From Lyophyllum atratum (taxonomy: Eukaryota; Basidiomycota; Agaricomycetes; Agaricales; Lyophyllaceae), in assembly GCA_014905825.1 (NCBI GenBank), contig JACGCN010000004.1, positions 186,001 to 250,000 on the forward strand: a DNA stretch of 64,000 nt, given 5' to 3'. Position numbers and translations under genes: made by a program. Under the pieces are notes generated by a model. That model made no database searches. It saw only the letters and a list, made by a program, of their open reading frames with translations, and was not told the origin of the DNA. How positions within the stretch are numbered: position 1 is the first letter of the stretch; every line of letters starts with the position of its first letter. Positions 12,335-25,773 of this stretch are shown one piece after another.

Positions 12335-15300
12335 ATGTCCCAATACCCAGAGGTTGGTCTTTGTGTCTCTCTGCAAAGAACATTCGAGCTGAATCGCGTC
12401 GCAGGCTGATGAGAACCAACGCAGGCATTACAACGATGGATACAATCCTTATGAGCAACAATTTGACAACAACCGCCCATACTCTACGCCCATATCTGAT
12501 CCATTCCATACTCCAGCCTCTCAGCCATACGGTGTTGATGCATACGGGACTGCAGACACATACACTGGTTCAATTTTAGCCCCCCCTCACGATCCATATG
12601 GACGCCCGACCTCTACGACCTACCCCCCATTGGATGCGTATGGCAGGCCCTCGCCTAGCCCTCACCCTCTTTCGCCACCGCCTCCACCACCGGCAGCTAG
12701 CCTTGGATACCCTTTCCAGACGCCCGGACCCCCACCATCTACCACGCCGCTCTCCCATGGTTATGCCCGCACACCATACGACCCGCATGACGACCACGAC
12801 GGTGCAGATAATGAACACACGGACACAGGAGACATACCTCTTCTACGACGCGACCCATCCCAGAATTCATTTGTGAACGTGGACATGCCTATTCCAGGCG
12901 CTTTCGACGAGGATGATGCTAACAATATTCGATACGGCCGTATACCCCAACGCATTCCCCGGCGGTACAAAACGATCAAAAAAGTCGAGTAAGCCTTATA
13001 TTTCCTGTCTTATTGAGTCGTTGATCGTTGATCGGTCCCGTAGACTTTTCCATGGTAATTTTGTTCTCGACTCCGAAGTGCCGTCTAAACTGCTAGACAT
13101 GTGTGCCCTCCGCAATGAGCGCGAGTTTACACACATGCGCTACTCCGCCGCGACATGCGACCCGAATGACTTTAAGGATTCTGGATTCACTCTCCGGCAG
13201 GTCCATTACGATCCGCCAAGGCGTACGGAACTGTTCATCGTGATGACGATGTACAACGAAGACGAAGAGCTGTTTTGTCGTACCATGCATGGTGTTATCA
13301 AGAACGTCGCGCATTTGTGCAAGAGAGATCGCAGTAAAACGTGGGGCAAGGACGGGTGGAAGAAGGTGGTGGTGTGCATCGTCAGTGATGGAAGAGGCAA
13401 GATCAACTCACGGACGTTGAGTGTAATTGCGGCGATGGGCGCGTATCAGGAGGCGGTTGCCAAGGTACGCACGCTTTCTATCGCTATGTAGCGGTGCCAC
13501 TGATGAGCTCCACAGAATGAAGTGAACAAGGTCCCAGTAACGGCCCATATCTACGAATATACGACCCAAAGTATGTTTTTAGCCATGACTTACGTATCTC
13601 TCGGGACACTGAACCCGCGTCACTCTAGTATCTGTCACCCCCTCGCTCAAAATCGAAGGTCCTGAAAAGGGCGTCGTCCCTGTTCAGATCATTTTCTGCC
13701 TGAAGGAGAAGAATCAGAAAAAGATCAACTCTCACCGTTGGTTCTTCAATGCCTTCGGACCCCTCCTCCAACCCAACGTCTGTGTCCTTCTCGATGTCGG
13801 TACCATGCCTGGACCCACGAGCATCTACCATCTGTGGAAGGCCTTCGATATCAACTCAAACGTCGGCGGCGCATGTGGCGAGATCGTCGCACTGAAGGGC
13901 AAGTGGGGCATGAACTTGCTCAACCCGTTGGTGGCAGCGCAGAACTTTGAGTATAAAATGAGTAATATTTTGGATAAGCCCTTGTATGTTATTCCTGTGC
14001 TATATGCTCTTGCGTTCGATCTGATATTTGCCTGGCTGTAGGGAATCAGTGTTTGGGTACATCACCGTGCTTCCTGGTGCATTCAGCGCGTATCGTTACA
14101 TCGCGCTGCAGAACGACCCGACAGGCCAGGGCCCGCTGCAGAAATACTTCCTTGGCGAGAAGATGGTTCGTTCCCTCTTTGTGTTGTGGGTCTTTGGTTA
14201 CAGGGAACTGACAGTTGCTGTGTCCTGTAGCACGGAGCAGGTGCAGATATCTTCACGGCGAACATGTACTTGGCTGAGGATCGAGTACGTCACTCCCATC
14301 GTGTTCCTCCATATGCGTCTTTGACCGTGTTTGCGCTTAGATCCTGTGCTGGGAACTGGTATCGAAGCGGGGCGGCTCGTGGATCTTGCACTACGTCAAA
14401 TCAGCATACGCTATCACTGATGTACCCGATCAGGTTCGTCTGCCCTCCCTCTATTCCGTCCACACTGTCTCATAAGTTGCCCTGCCCAGGTCCCGGAATT
14501 GATATCCCAGCGCCGGCGCTGGCTGAACGGATCTTTCTTCGCCGCTGTACATAGTACGGTCCACTTCCACTACATCTACCGATCCGCCCATTCCTTCATA
14601 CGCAAATTCTGGATCCACGTGGAGATGCTGTACCAGTTGTTCAACTTGATATTCAGTTGGTTCGCCCTGGTGCGTCGGCGTTCCCGAACGCGAGGTATAT
14701 CTGCTGCTGACTATGTATGGTGACAGGCGAACTATTACATTGCATTTAGCATTCTCTCGAACGCCATGGAAGACAAGGACTTCCACCTTAACGGCATCCA
14801 CATTGCCAACGTCATCCTCAATTACTTCTACCTCGGCCTTCTGATCATGTGCTTCATCCTCTCCTTGGGGAATCGGCCGCAGGGCTCGAAATGGGGGTAT
14901 ACAGCTGCGTTCATTGGGTTTGGGATTATCACGATATATATGACGGTGTGTACTCTGTCCCGTATTTCCTTGAGCTGTGCTGCATACTCACGCTTGGACA
15001 TGTGGGATTGACAAAAGTTCGCGGCGTTTTATCTCGCGTTTAAGGGTATAGCGAATATAGCGAACGAGGTCAATGCCGTAGACCACCATCCACTTCAAGT
15101 GTCCGATGTCTTTACGAATCCTATATTCCGGAACATTGTCCTGTCGTTGCTGGCGACGCTTGGGTTGTATGTCCTTTCGTCACTCCTCTTCGTGAGTGCC
15201 TCTCGTACTGTTCGACCTTGAACACTAGGGCTGACTGTTCCCTCCCCCAAGTTTGAGCCATGGCATATGATCACCTCATTCGTCCAATACCTCCTCATGG

Positions 15301-16151
15301 CCCCGTCCTACATCGCCGTCCTGAATGTCTACGCCGTATGCATCCCTTCCTCCCTTCTCGTCCCTCTCTAAAACCCCTTTTCTGTTTCCAATAGTTCGCC
15401 AACGTCCATGACGTGTCGTGGGGTACGAAGGGGGACAACAAGGTGCAGACGGATCTTGGGAAGGTCGAGGTGGTGAAGGGCGGGGATCAGAATGAAGTGG
15501 AGGTGGCGGTGCCCACGACGAAGAATGATATCAATGCGCTGTATGAGGATGCGATTCATGTGCTTAATACGAAGCCGCCGAAGGTGGATGAGACGCCGGA
15601 TGCGGCGACTGTGCAGGAGGACTATTATCGTGGGTTTAGAACCAAGTGCGTTGCTTTCACTGTATTATTTCCCTTTATGGTGTTGACTAAGTTTCGCCTT
15701 ACAGTGTAAGTTCCGGTGGTGTCTTTGGTAAGCTGTGAGAATGTGATCTAATATTTTTGGTGTGCGTTAGGTCCTGCTGGCTTGGACACTCAGTAACGTA
15801 GGTGTGCTTTCAATGACGGTGTGAATATTGCTGATCTTTATACACTTTTAGGCTCTCCTTGGTGCGGCTATTGTGTAAGTACTCATACCTGAACGTGTTT
15901 CTCGTTCGTGTCTGATATCTCCTTCCTCCTCATGTAGCACGGCGAACGGAAACGCCAACGTTAAGGGTGCCAGCGCTGCCGTTAATGGCTACATGGCGTT
16001 CCTATTGTTCTCAGTCGCCGGACTCGCTTGTATGTCTCATCTCCCCTCCAATACTCCCCTGCATGACCAACTTGCTGACCAATGTTTCCTAGTCATCCGG
16101 TTCGTAGGATCGACGACGTACATGATCGTGCGTCTGTTCGCGGGCGAGTAG
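12335..16151 (+). CDS. Chitin synthase, division 1 (class I-III type, probably class III)
   Basis: Plasma-membrane GT2 enzyme that polymerises UDP-GlcNAc into chitin. A first exon of six codons at 12335-12352 (MSQYPE) joins in phase to exon 2 at 12405. A Pro/Tyr-rich cytosolic N-terminus of ~200 residues follows. The chitin synthase N domain and catalytic core show [57 protein letters not shown], the EDRIL motif (near 14275) and the QRRRW motif (near 14502) that defines processive GT2 enzymes. C-terminal membrane segments ([53 protein letters not shown]) end at RLFAGE. About 15 short introns are traceable and the protein is roughly 900 residues. Class III is my best guess, from the THMRY..ATCDP box and the absence of a myosin domain. 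Confidence 0.93.
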
Positions 16152-17039
16152 ATTTCTCGTCGCTGTCTGGAGTCTGGACTTTAAGGCCACATCCATTTAC
16201 CGTACTATTTATATCCGTAACATTGCTGTGAACAGTTGTCTTTGCTCGCTTGGACTTGTCTTCTTTATTGAGTATGATAGCTTTAGTACCGTTATCTATG
16301 CTTACCCTGCTGGCTCTGGCTGGAATGTGGTAGGTATACCATGGTTCGGAGTCTTTTTAGTATGTGGATGCATACCATGGTTCACGTATGATTCTTTGCT
16401 GTCTATTCGTATCGAGACTGCTATGTACGGAGTTATTTCGTTGCTAGTTTTGGCGCGCTATGCGCATGTAGTTGATAGATAAACTTGAACGAGGTGTGTT
16501 GAATGATGTAGAGAACTTTGGGGGAGGGGAGTCAACAAAGCTCCGAATACTTCGAGGATCGCAGTCATGTGTGCATGACTTTTCATGTAAAGCTAACGCG
16601 CCGAGCTTGGGATAGAAGTTCGATATGGGGAGGTGATCACGCATAAGGCACGAACGAACTCGAGTCTATTCTCCAGCATGGGATACATACATCAAGCCGA
16701 ACCACGTTATGCGTGCAATTAAAACAGTGACTTGAAGCCTGACATCACTGTCGCTCTGTGGAAGCTTTAGCCACTGATATTGTTGGAACGACTTCTGGTG
16801 CATAGGCCTTGTCTCTGATCAGCCCTCGAGATCTGTATCAATTTGGGAAGGGCAAGGCCTCAGGACTTATTCTATTGTTGTATAATTCGTATCGGGGAGG
16901 CAGACGAAGGAGTTGTTGTAGCTCCAAGTGTAGGAATATTTAGCAGCCTCGGAGGTAGATGGAGAATGTCAAATGTCACCGAGCAATATAATTAGAGACA
17001 CGACTACGAGCAGCCCTGGAAAGGTCTCAACCTGTGTTT
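16152..17039. other. Convergent 3' intergenic region
   Basis: Between the chitin synthase stop and the end of F-box B. No supported gene is seen. It contains two close copies of ATACCATGGTTC about 35 bases apart (near 16340 and 16372). Confidence 0.5.
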
Positions 17040-18688
17040 TCATGCATAAGGTAGAGTAAATAAATGGCCTCGTATATGCGAGAGATAGATCACACCATAT
17101 CTCTCGTCGATTGCTACCGAGTATATCTGTTCTAGATCAATGTAGAAGGGTAGATCAAGCGGACGCATCTGGATATGTGGGGCCTTTGAGTCGTATATTA
17201 TGAGGTGAAGGCTCTTGGCTTGGTCAACGAGATCTTCGAACCGATCTATAACGAGGGTTGAATACGAGCCAGACGGACTTGAGCCCAAGAGCGGTGGAGA
17301 CCCATCGCTGCCATGATATGACCCAAGCTTCCCATATATCCCTGGAGTCGCTACCGTGTGACTTGGGCCTGCTTGGGCGGCGTGAGGCTGCGTCTTGTCG
17401 GAAGACCAGAAACACGCCTGCATGTATGTTGAATGAGTGTCCCAGTCTTCCCTCTGAACAACTTGTTGCAAATAGAGAGCATGGAAACCGAGAGGCGACC
17501 ACTTCGCCTCCGGTGCATGCCATTCATCATCCTCAGGTGTAGCGATCACAGCAGCTAGGACCACACCACCTTCAACGTCGATGGATGGGCCATCCTCCCA
17601 GTAGCTACCTTCGTCCCATGGAAGCGCATCCAAGGGACAACGATAAACGCGGAAAGCTTTATTTTGATCGTCTTCCCCGACAATAAAAGGCGTTCCATCA
17701 ACGACTGAGCAGCAAATGTAGGCTGCGGTGTTCTAAATTCGAAGCTTCGTGTTAGGTACGAGTATAAGATGTGCGAGATAAGATGTCTTACAATAAATTC
17801 CGCATGAGGCGTCGTTGATATATTAACCCACAGGTTCTTCGCGAAATTAATGGCGCGTATTGGAGGTGACGAAATATCCTTTGGGCAGGTAACCATACCC
17901 ACTACATCCTTGCACAGGAATAGTCCTCGAGGGCCCGGCTGCCGTAGCAAAGCAAGACGCGTCTGGAAAATCTTCTGGATCGACGGTATCTTTCCGGGCC
18001 CATATTCAATAGAAAAAATCAATACCATCAACCTGATGCTGCGTTAGCTGATACGAACATCGGAACCAAAATCACGTTAACGCACCCCGAATGAGAATCA
18101 GCCGTAACAGCGAGTAGATGGCGCCCCGTCTCATCGTAGTGGGCATGATGTCGTATTCTTCCGACAGGCGCACAGCAAGGAGATATCACGCCCTCGCTAT
18201 CGCATAGAATAATCTGATTTAGGTCCTCCTCTGTATTTGCGACCTCCTCTGCATACAGAACAGTCAACGATGTCCCAGGGATGACAGCTAAAATGCTGGC
18301 AGGTACAGCCCGGTTGGCTTCAGGAAGTGGCATATAAGAAGTGGATTTTATAGCACGCGCAACTCGAGGCGCATGCTGTCTCCAGTTCCTCTCGACTTGG
18401 TAAGTAAGGTGTGCTATACGACGCAGGCCATCGATGTCGATCTGGGAGAAATCGGTGCCTACAGGACAAGCCAGACTCCGACGTGTTTGAGTCCTCTTTA
18501 AGACATCTATCCAGAGATATTTCGAGGCTCCAAGCTCCCTAAACGACGAGCAGACCTATTAGAATGTAAGTATATATTTTAATCGTAGTAGACAAACGTG
18601 TCCTTACAGAGAGGAAAGATAGAACATCAGCCAGTTCAAGATAGGTACATATTTCGATGAGGACATCAGGAGACTGGATTGCAATCAT
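17040..18688 (-). CDS. F-box-like protein, family B (copy 1)
   Basis: The start at 18688 gives MIAIQSPDVLIEICTYLELA followed by DVLSFLS, a clear F-box N-terminus. The first intron begins GTAAGG and the next exon reads VCSSFRELGASKYLWIDVLK. Further conserved blocks are ACPVGTDFSQIDIDGLRRIA, ILAVIPGTSLTVLYAEE, IILCDSEGVI, HAHYDETGRHLLAV, FSIEYG, SVVDGTPFIV and the C-terminal YSVAIDERYGVIYLSH. Four or five exons are needed. A full-length paralog lies at 30648-32277 with introns at matching positions. Beyond the F-box the protein may form a propeller-like domain (repeated strand-rich segments), but no standard repeat is obvious. A role in SCF ubiquitin ligase is the default inference. Confidence 0.75.
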
Positions 18689-19048
18689 GGATCCTACTGT
18701 AATTTCAATGTGCCTGTTGTGCAAGAATTGGCGTAATCGCAATGATAAGAGGATAAACAGGTGGTGGTTCAACTTGCCACGAGGAATTGAATGACTGAGC
18801 CGAAATTAGGATTCCGGGCCGCCGACTCCCGCTTGAGCTTATACGGACGGTCAAGTTGCGGTCAAGTCGACTTACATGCTAGCACCATACATAAATGATT
18901 GATATCTGCTAGACCATCCATCCGCAAACAGGCATACAATATAGCAAACAAGCACCCGCCTAGTGAGATAGGTAAACCACACCACACATTTCTTCCAATG
19001 CAAGACTTGAAAGCAAGCGTTCCCCGCGCGTCACATCATGTACCATGT

Positions 19049-21209
19049 TCATGTTGAGCTGAGACCCTGATTCCCCATAATCTGGGTGAACATCTGTGCT
19101 GCTGCCTGCCCGACTGCCAATGTCCCGAACTAGATGGAATCGCCGGTTAGTCACCCCATGCTGTTATGTTTTTGGGCGAACGAACCTTATAGGCAGGGAC
19201 CTCATGGCCAGCTCCGTAGATGCGAATATATGAAAAGGTGCCGGCATTCTTGTATTGCCCAGCCCGATGACCGGCGACGGTGTAGGTGGCGAATTCTTGC
19301 TGTCGGTAGAGTGAGGTATATGACGTAGTAAGCTTGTCGACCTGTCGTGATGTTAGATGCGCTGGCAATGTTTAAAGTGTTTTTTAGTCTACCATAGCTT
19401 CCACGCCATCGAAATTCAGAATGTAGTCCTAATGTAAAACGTGATGAACTCATGCATACCAACCTACCGAAAGTAGATAGGTGACTGACCGCATCTCCAT
19501 CATATACAATAGTTCTGACCTGAATATTATGTTAGTGCGGGCATCGAGCTCGAGGACACGGGAACACCCACTCCAGCATTGATTACGTTCTCTAAATACG
19601 GACGCGAGTTCCTCATCCAGTCCCCTGTGATATTAGTAAGTTGATATTCCTAGTGACGACTTTCAGAACCAACCGGTAGCTGCGAAGTTATTGTAGACGT
19701 CATGGTTTGTTACCTGCCATGTCGATTCCGCGCCGATCTTCGAGGCAATGGAATTTAAATACTTAGTGATGCTGGCTGGGTAGGGATCCGGATTCGGTGT
19801 TGGGACGTAGTAAACCTTCATGAGGGACTCGGTCAGTCGGGAGGCTATCAGGGACACAGGAAATATATCACATCAAACTTTCCAGACAAAGGCGACAGAA
19901 CATTGCTATTGCAGTAGTTCTGCGCTGCAGAACAAACCGCGTCGGAACCACCGTTGTTGCAGGCCGTGATCTGCAGCATGTAAGGTTAATAGAAGTCAAA
20001 CACGAGTATGAACTTCCTCACCTGCGCACGACAGCCTTTCGAAGATGTCCAAGATGCATTCGCGTGCGAGATTACCGATGCTGACACCAACGGGTGGTAT
20101 GGGTTCGTTTTTGCGTATGTGAAGTACCCGGAGTATTGGGTCAAAGGATCCTGAAGAATATTACTGTCGATCGAGATATGTTTTGAGGAAAAAGCGCCAG
20201 ACATACCGTAAGTCCATTACCCACTCCGAGAACCTTGAGATTGAGGTATATGCCGTGCACTGTACCCGCAGCAATGGCAGCATTTTGAGCGAGAAAATGA
20301 CTGATAGACAGCAATTAGACCACTTGACTGAGCATGAGGCAGAATTAAACTCACGCGGCGAAGGTTGGTGCATAGTGGCCACCATACCTAGATGGATGGG
20401 GCTTCAGATACAATGCAGATCTCAGCCGTAGTTTCTGTCCTTACGATTCTGCCCAGATAGCCAAATTGTTGTTCTGATATTTGACAAATCTCGAATCACT
20501 CAGGAAGATTTGCATAAACGTCCAGATATCAGCTGCAGCCTGCTGGGATGTTCCGACATCCAGGTCTCCATGTGAGAAACCCACGCCGACCGGTTGATCG
20601 ATATATAGAACATTTGCCTCGTTGTTCCAAGAGTATGGATTGAGGGTAACGGAAGAACTATCGTTCTTGATGCGGCAGGGGCCGTGTTCCTGGAACAAAC
20701 CAATCATACTAGAGCTGCCCGGCTGGATAACATCAGTCAACGCAGGGAACCATCGTAATGTGAAATCAAGAGCGCACCCCTCCATTAAACCAGAGTGCCA
20801 AGGGCGCCGTATCCGGGTTGTTGCGAGACGCGAAGAACCAGAACCTGGATCGGTGTGTCAGAAATAACCAAGTCGTGGGTGAACGCCTGTAAGTGCCTTA
20901 CCAAATGCTCTTGGTAGCAGTAAGGTCTCCATATCCTGATGCCTGGTAAACGCCCGGCGTTGTCTCTGTGATGAAGATCAGTTCAGCCATCGTGTATATA
21001 GGGGAAGGAGAGAATTGATTACCGCAGACGCCAGAATTTTCGACTACACGAAGGTTCCCAGGAGTGGTGGCCGCGATACGCAGGAGCGGCTCCGGAGTGT
21101 TGGGGAATTCGGAAACACCACCTAGGATGCCCTCGACTATTGGTATCTGTCCGGCGAACACCCTCATAACAGGGTATGCGAGAATAAAGCTACGGCGTTG
21201 AAAGCGCAT
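19049..21209 (-). CDS. Serine carboxypeptidase (peptidase family S10), copy 2
   Basis: Close paralog of 941-3108 on the same strand with the same intron positions. The start at 21209 gives [20 protein letters not shown], signal-like though more basic. The motifs are retained: [28 protein letters not shown] leading to the split SYGGHY nucleophile region, DGDA for the catalytic Asp, GAGHEVPAY for the His, and the terminal block [14 protein letters not shown]. The intron between GKFDV and YYVPTP contains an in-frame TGA when read through, which confirms it is spliced in both copies. The gene looks functional. Most differences from copy 1 are scattered substitutions, so both copies appear to be under selection. 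Confidence 0.87.
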
Positions 21210-22322
21210 GGTAAAGGGTCGTAGGAGTTGTTGTTTCACGAAGACTGAGGTGTCTCCACCGGCAGTATATGCGGTATATGTATCTGAGATGGCGGTAGTC
21301 GGTAAACTGGGGAGGATGACTATCGTCGAGGCCTTTTATAGATGAGCCCATTGCCAAGATCGAAGATAGAGTTCAACGACTGTCAGCCACTTGTCGGCCA
21401 CGACCAGAAATCAGCGCATCGCCGATACGGGCTCGTCTCTCGTAGATCAGCCTTGGTTGGGACGCGAATTTCAGGAGTTGAATCGAGAATTGCGGCGTAG
21501 AGGGGTAGGCAGGAGCGCAAGATGAATACTGGAAAGTCACGGTGACCGAAATCGCTGCGTTTTACATGGAACTTCATTGTGTAGCTGACCACTTTCGTAT
21601 TCGTTGAGTGCCAGTGGTAACACACCGCAACATGTGATGGAACGCGAGACAGCCTACCCTAAATCTCCATGTCGTGATCATCCACTGCCACCAGAACCAG
21701 GACCTTGCCCCACCGTGGTACATAGAGTAGTCTTGGTCTGGATAGTCCCTCGAAAGAGCTGTTTACATCACGAATGAACGGGATATATGGCTAGCATGTC
21801 GGTTCGCCACTGTTGCCTTTGTGGACTTACTGGTGATTCCCTACTAAGCTGCCGGGCGTCCGCCGTCGATTTCCAAGGCGGCCTTCGACTGGTGGCATGG
21901 GAATTGACCTCGAGGACAGAAGACAGTAACTAGGAGCTCAGACTCGGAGGTGATGACTGCGGAGACAATTTGGGATCGCACGTGGCCATCAGGTCACCTA
22001 AAGTCTTGGCAATGGCTACTTCTTGGCTTCCATCAAACCTCCACAGTTGTTTGCACGACCGACTGACCATGCTTCGCTGCATCGTCTGAGGACTTCAAAA
22101 ATCACACTACTCTTTCAAGATCAGTTGGGAACTGTTGGGAAATGCGGTTTCTCGAGCCCCTCGGCCACATGCTCATCGGTCAGCTGCATACTTCCCCACT
22201 TGTAGGGTCTCGTGGCTGATCTGCACATGTCGGTGCTCAGGGTCATGGAAGCTACAGTGGCCTCGAGAGGAATATAATGCGCCTACGTGATTCCAGCTTC
22301 TGCTTGACCACACCACACCAGG
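21210..22322. other. Divergent intergenic region
   Basis: 1.1 kb between S10 copy 2 and the FAD-linked oxidase. The longest ORF is 80 codons and has no motif. Presumably holds both promoters. Confidence 0.5.
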
Positions 22323-24786
22323 ATGCTCAGCATTGTGGTATTTCTCAGTGCATTGAGCGCGCTCAACCTCAGTGCAGGCACGTCTACTCGAAATCGTGTT
22401 TGAGATCGTATTCTCAACTACTTCTAGCTCTGACATATAATACCTTCGACGGCGAAGGCTTCCCGGCCTGCAACAATGTAGCCCAAGTCTTTCGACCTTC
22501 GACAGTCGGTGAAATTCAGGCTATCGTTAAGGATGCAAGCAGCAAAGGACAGCCCGTCAGGGCGAGCGGCGTACGTTTGAAGTTGGCTCTTCTGCATACC
22601 AACTGGTGCTCACTGATTCATCGAATAGAACGGACACATGTGGTGTAAGACATGAGCACCACTGCCCATACATCACCCACTGATGACATTCCAGATGATA
22701 CCATGTGCTCCGACGACCCTAACACCGTCATCATTAAGACAGATGCTGTCAATCGTATCTCCGATCTCGTGTTGCAAAACGGGGTGGGTAGCGTCGTCGT
22801 CGAAGCTGGTGTAACTTTCCCGCAAGTGTGAGTGAACGTCAGATATTTCTGGATTTATGTATTTAAATTTATCCCTAGTGCAGAATGGTTGCACGTCAGA
22901 GGCGCTTCACTGGGTTACACTCTTGGTGAGCACCCTCCCCTCACTCAAAGAATTCGCCCATAATCATTTCGCTATTCCAGTCAATTGGAATATCACGATC
23001 GGTACGGCAACCGTGGTCCTACGAAATATACCATCCTAACCACCGAGAAAAGCTGGTGCTATTGCAATGGGCGCCCATCGCTCTTCCCTCCGTGAAGACT
23101 CACAAGTGTCTAGCGCAGCATTGGCTTTTGACATCATCAACGGGAACGGTAATCTGAAGTCGCTGAGGTTTCGGTTGTTATTGACTTGTACCCGCTGTAG
23201 GCGACCTTGTGCATCTCGAAAGGGACCAGACCAACGATACTTGGCTGGCAGCCACCACCTCCCTTGGCCTCCTTGGTGTCATTGCTCGCGCGAAGATTGC
23301 AATTGTGGCAGATTTCAAAGTTTTCGCCAATCAAACCATTCTGGACGAGGCTGATGTCTTGGACGGAGACATCTATGCCCAGATCTCGCCCTATGTTACT
23401 GCGAACTACTGGGTGAGTGCCCTTACCTGCTTCAAATACCATGTATTCACTTTTGGCCTCCCTCGTAGTGGTGGCCAGGTTAGATAACCCCCATGGTCCT
23501 CTGTTCGTTTGATACTTACCTTGGGCGTGTTTCTCTCTTAAGGACAGAAGAAGTTCCACTTGAGGACATATGGTGTAGTCCCAATTACCAAGCTCGGCAA
23601 TGCGTTCCAGGTATGTCGCTACCTGAATTGTGTTATAACTCGATCCCAACTACGTCGCATCAGTCGACGTTTTCGGTCACTGCAGCCGAAGGAAACCTTG
23701 CTCTTGGTCTCCTCAACGGCGGTCAAAACTTAAGCTTCCCCAATTTCGCGACGGAAGGCATCTTCTACGGTCTTTGGAGCGCCCCTAACTTCCATGGTAG
23801 TTTCTCTGGTCGAAAAGTCCCCCCTCCTCGCTGATATCAGCAACAGACAAACCAACCAACCTTCCTCTTCTCTTCTGGCCTGTCTATGGATACGCGTATG
23901 ATGTTCTTATTGGCGGGCTCTACCCCGACCAGAAACCTGAATGGGAATATGGGCTCCATGGCAAGACTCTCGAGTTAGCCGTCCCCATGACCGAGGCCAA
24001 TGCTTTGCTGAAACGCGTCCGTCAACTCTTCGATCAAGCGGCTGAGGATGGGAAGGCAGTGACGTCAACCTACCGCAGGTGCGATCTCACGCACGCTCCC
24101 TCTCTTATCGTATTGACATTTTGAGCCAACAGTGGAATTAACATCAAGGTGAGCCTTAGATTCGGTGATAGAACCCCGAGCCGGCGCTGATGTGGTGGGT
24201 GTGCGCAGTTCGGCAAACCATTTGACAGCTTCTTGGGGCAAACTACGCAGAGGGTAGGGAACAGGACGGCTGATTGGTCCAAGGTGCGCCTTCAACTTGA
24301 CATAGAAGGAAGTCGACCGTTAAGAGACTGGTCAGGGAGCCATGATGTTTGACTTCCCTTCATTCGTACCGACCCTGGGTGATCATCATCGTTACAACGA
24401 GAAGTGGTAAGTCCTTATCGCCGGCCGAATCCCATGTTGCTTGCAGGCTTCGTCCTGATGACTCTGAACCAGGTACGCAACACTCGCGAAAACTTTGATC
24501 GACGAGGTGGGCGCGAAGAACTCAAATTGTATTCTGACATATCGTTGATACTTACCGGGCGCCGTAGTTCCCTGTGCGACCGCACTGGACGAAAAATACT
24601 CGAGACATCTTCAAACAGTCCCTGAAAAACCTTGATCAAGACGTGCGTGATGATTTCCCTCTTTTTTGGCTGTTACTTATGAGGTGACTGTTACAGAGTT
24701 TGACCAGATTCGCCAAGGTCCGTCAGGAATTCGACCCGAAGAAGACTTTCAAGAGTATCGTCGGAGAGATTATTGGCGTCGTGTAG
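22323..24786 (+). CDS. Secreted FAD-linked oxidase, aldonolactone-oxidase (ALO/GULO)-like
   Basis: VAO-superfamily flavoenzyme with a PCMH-type FAD domain. The likely start at 22323 gives a signal-like MLSIVVFLSALSALNLSAG. The body reads FPACNNVAQVFRPSTVGEIQ, GQPVRASG, GHMWYDTMCSDDPNTVIIKT, NGVGSVVVEAGVTFPQV, EWLHVRGASLGYTLVNWNIT, GAIAMGAHRSSLREDSQV, GDLVHLERD and FWPVYGYAYDVLIGG. It ends with an HWTK motif (PVRPHWTKNTRDIF), typical of aldonolactone oxidases, and FDPKKTFKSIVGEIIGV. At least 14 introns of about 50 nt are needed. Two junctions are uncertain: one near 22400 (an intron of only 32 nt would be required) and one near 24510-24567, where the exon end does not phase neatly. I cannot exclude a minor lesion there. 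Such enzymes oxidise sugar lactones or similar alcohols and yield H2O2; the substrate is unknown. Confidence 0.8.
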
Positions 24787-25083
24787 AGGATGTTCATGTG
24801 TCTGTAACATATGGAAGAGCTTATTATCCCCCTGTATATTCGTCTTCAGCCAAGTTTCAGCTTCTCCCTTTCGTCCCTGAATTGACCCGCGCCGAGAGAA
24901 TCGATCCAATCCTCTCCGCGGATGTAGTGCTTTTCGAATGAAGTTTTCATACAGGTTTGGCCTGAGTTGGGGAACGGAAATTAGGATGGTTACGGTCCGA
25001 TGCCCGATTCCGACTTGTATGTGGCCATGCTTGGCAGGGTGGCTTTTGGCAAACAATTAAACGCGCAATCTCGTTTCGTGACC

Positions 25084-25773
25084 ATGATCAGGTTCATCCT
25101 CGTACAGGTAAGGATTCCTAGCTGGTCCGATATAACAAAGTTGAACGGCCCACAGAACCGGCAAGGAAAAACGAGGCTGTCGAAGTGGTATGTTCCGTAT
25201 GATGATGATGAGAAGGTGCGCTGTGCAGAGTGTGGTGGTCTATGTGACAGGATTCCTGATTTTATTGCCAGGTTCGCCTTCGTGGTGAAGTCCACCGACT
25301 GGTAGCTCCTCGAGATCAGAAATATCAATCCAATTTTGTCGAGGTGAGTGTCTATCAGAGGCTTGCACTGAGCCAGGTTGACCAGGTTTCATGTACAGTT
25401 CCGCAACTACAAAGTGGTATATCGACGTTACGCAGGGCTTTTCTTCTGCTTGTGCGTAGATGCAAACGACAATGAGCTAGCATACCTCGAAGCTATCCAC
25501 CTCTTCGTTGAGGTTCTGGGTGTGTTACATTCTATGTCATGTCACCTCCATCGTTGATCATCTTTTCTAGACTCATTCTTCGACAATGTTTGCGAGCTGG
25601 ACCTAGTTTTCAACTTTTACAAGGTATGCCACTACGTTATGAACAACATCCGTATTGCTCACATGCATCAGGTTTACGCCATTCTCGATGAAATTTTTCT
25701 TGCTGGGGAGATCGAGGAGACAAGTAAAGACGTGGTGCTCTCGCGGTTAGAGGAGTTGGAGAAGCTTGAATAA
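25084..25773 (+). CDS. APS2: AP-2 clathrin adaptor complex, sigma subunit
   Basis: Small longin-like subunit of the AP-2 adaptor for clathrin-mediated endocytosis at the plasma membrane. Six exons are traceable: MIRFILVQ (25084-25107), [60 protein letters not shown] with [37 protein letters not shown], and [20 protein letters not shown] to EELEKLE. The block [15 protein letters not shown] and the [21 protein letters not shown] end separate AP-2 sigma from AP-1 and AP-3 sigma. Length (~142 residues) matches the family. An upstream in-frame extension in the first exon is not conserved and is not used. Confidence 0.95.
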
